Part shown: positions 63,434 to 64,000 of the stretch, piece after piece
Layout of the letters: the number at the start of each line of letters is the position of its first letter
Numbering within the stretch: position 1 is the first letter of the stretch
Assembly (NCBI RefSeq): GCF_001854405.1
Contig: NZ_CP017718.1
Span: 620,001 to 684,000, forward strand
Direction of reading: 5' to 3'
From: Hyphomonas sp. Mor2
GTDB taxonomy: Bacteria > Pseudomonadota > Alphaproteobacteria > Caulobacterales > Hyphomonadaceae
DNA: 64,000 nucleotides
Program-made: the position numbers and the translations under genes
The notes under the pieces: model-generated
The model's database searches: none
Seen by the model: the letters and a program-made list of their open reading frames with translations, nothing else
What the model was told of the DNA's origin: nothing

Positions 63434-64000
63434 TTACGGCACGTAGACCGTGTAAACGACCTCAGCTTCAACTTCACCGGCGCCCATGGACAGGTCATAT
63501 CCAGTGGTTCCCAGCTCATAAGTCGCGTCGAAGCGAACCGATTGAGCTGTGATGGTGCCCGCCGTTGCGGCGGTGCGCTGGTTGCCTTGATAGACTGGGG
63601 TTGCCCCGGTCATAGCGCCCAGATTGGCGAACGTTCCGAACGTGCCGCCTGGATCCTGAGCGTTGGCACCGAAATCGATTCCGTCATTGGCAGCCGTTCC
63701 CGATACAGTGACGCCCATAGAGAAGCTGACATCGGTCATGTCGAAGTCACCAGACTGAGTCACCGCCGTTGCGGTTCCGTCAATGTTGAACGCTGTGTTC
63801 GAGGCGACGAAGAAGCTGGAATTATGCGTCAGATCGCCGGTCAGCGACTCACCCGTGACGTCGAAGGCACCGAAAGAAGTTGGCGTGCCTGTGTCGACAG
63901 ACTGCGTGACGCCATTGGCTGGGTTGCCATCATCGTCAATCGTCAGGATATCGCCCAGCGCAGCGGTGGAAGTAGAATCCTTTGTCGGCGTCAGCGAACC
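63434..64000 (-). CDS. secreted beta-rich protein, 3' part only
   Basis: The C-terminal 188 residues of a gene that begins beyond the right edge; the frame stays open to base 64000. The sequence is low-charge, rich in Gly, Thr, Ser, Ala and Asp, with no Cys in the visible part, and alternates hydrophobic and polar residues (for example FDVTGESLTGDLTHNSSFFV and GEVEAEVVYTVYVP). This fits an exported beta-sheet protein such as a surface or autotransporter-type repeat, but no family is recognised. Confidence 0.6.
   Translation of the reverse strand, partial: GSLTPTKDSTSTAALGDILTIDDDGNPANGVTQSVDTGTPTSFGAFDVTGESLTGDLTHNSSFFVASNTAFNIDGTATAVTQSGDFDMTDVSFSMGVTVSGTAANDGIDFGANAQDPGGTFGTFANLGAMTGATPVYQGNQRTAATAGTITAQSVRFDATYELGTTGYDLSMGAGEVEAEVVYTVYVP

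Overview
The window looks like chromosomal DNA of an alphaproteobacterium with high-to-moderate GC, most likely a marine Caulobacterales/Maricaulales/Hyphomonadales-type organism. The reasons are a UrcA-family protein, the gene sets dnaB-alr-mlaEF and radA-cvpA-purF-SDR, a CtrA-like half-site beside dnaB, and the general family profile. This placement is inference; no rRNA is present. About 54 protein genes, two tRNAs, one candidate small RNA and several terminators are supported. I saw no insertion sequence, prophage, integrase or CRISPR array.

Layout. 1-348 is the 3' end of der. 391-4511 (minus) is SDR-purF-cvpA-radA. 4673-6531 (plus) holds a UrcA-like exported protein, a sphingosine-1-phosphate-lyase-like PLP enzyme and tRNA-Phe. 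6561-14873 (minus) is an envelope region: a VWA lipoprotein, an SGNH/MBOAT acylation pair, a polysaccharide deacetylase lipoprotein and a tricorn-like S41 protease.

14954-23695 (minus) is the highlight, a compact selenocysteine island in transcription order: selA, selB, tRNA-Sec, a thioredoxin-fold fusion protein, a UGSC-type selenoprotein with an in-frame UGA and a SECIS-like hairpin, an oxidoreductase-SelD fusion, and a methyltransferase. It appears to carry the Sec biosynthesis and decoding genes (selA, selB, selC, selD) next to the only selenoprotein found in the window.

23862-35350 carries a FabY-like ketosynthase, an RND efflux pair, an acyl-CoA synthetase, xseA and an FG-GAP lipoprotein. 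35507-51432 is mixed housekeeping and metabolism: purD, an ACT protein, a kinase-fold/hotdog pair, exported hydrolases, an OmpA-like lipoprotein, rlmJ, an M28 peptidase, pirin, a Fe-S uracil-DNA glycosylase and leucine dehydrogenase. 51450-55621 (minus) is mlaF-mlaE-alr-dnaB, followed by divergent mfd, a degenerate-GGDEF protein, a CaiB-type CoA transferase, a histidine phosphatase, a candidate sRNA, a lysophospholipid acyltransferase and a truncated secreted protein at the right edge.

The two minus-strand blocks dnaB-alr-mlaE-mlaF and radA-cvpA-purF-SDR are, to my knowledge, usually adjacent in related bacteria. Here they lie in the right order and orientation but about 47 kb apart, so the DNA between them, including the Sec island, appears to have been placed inside an ancestral cluster.
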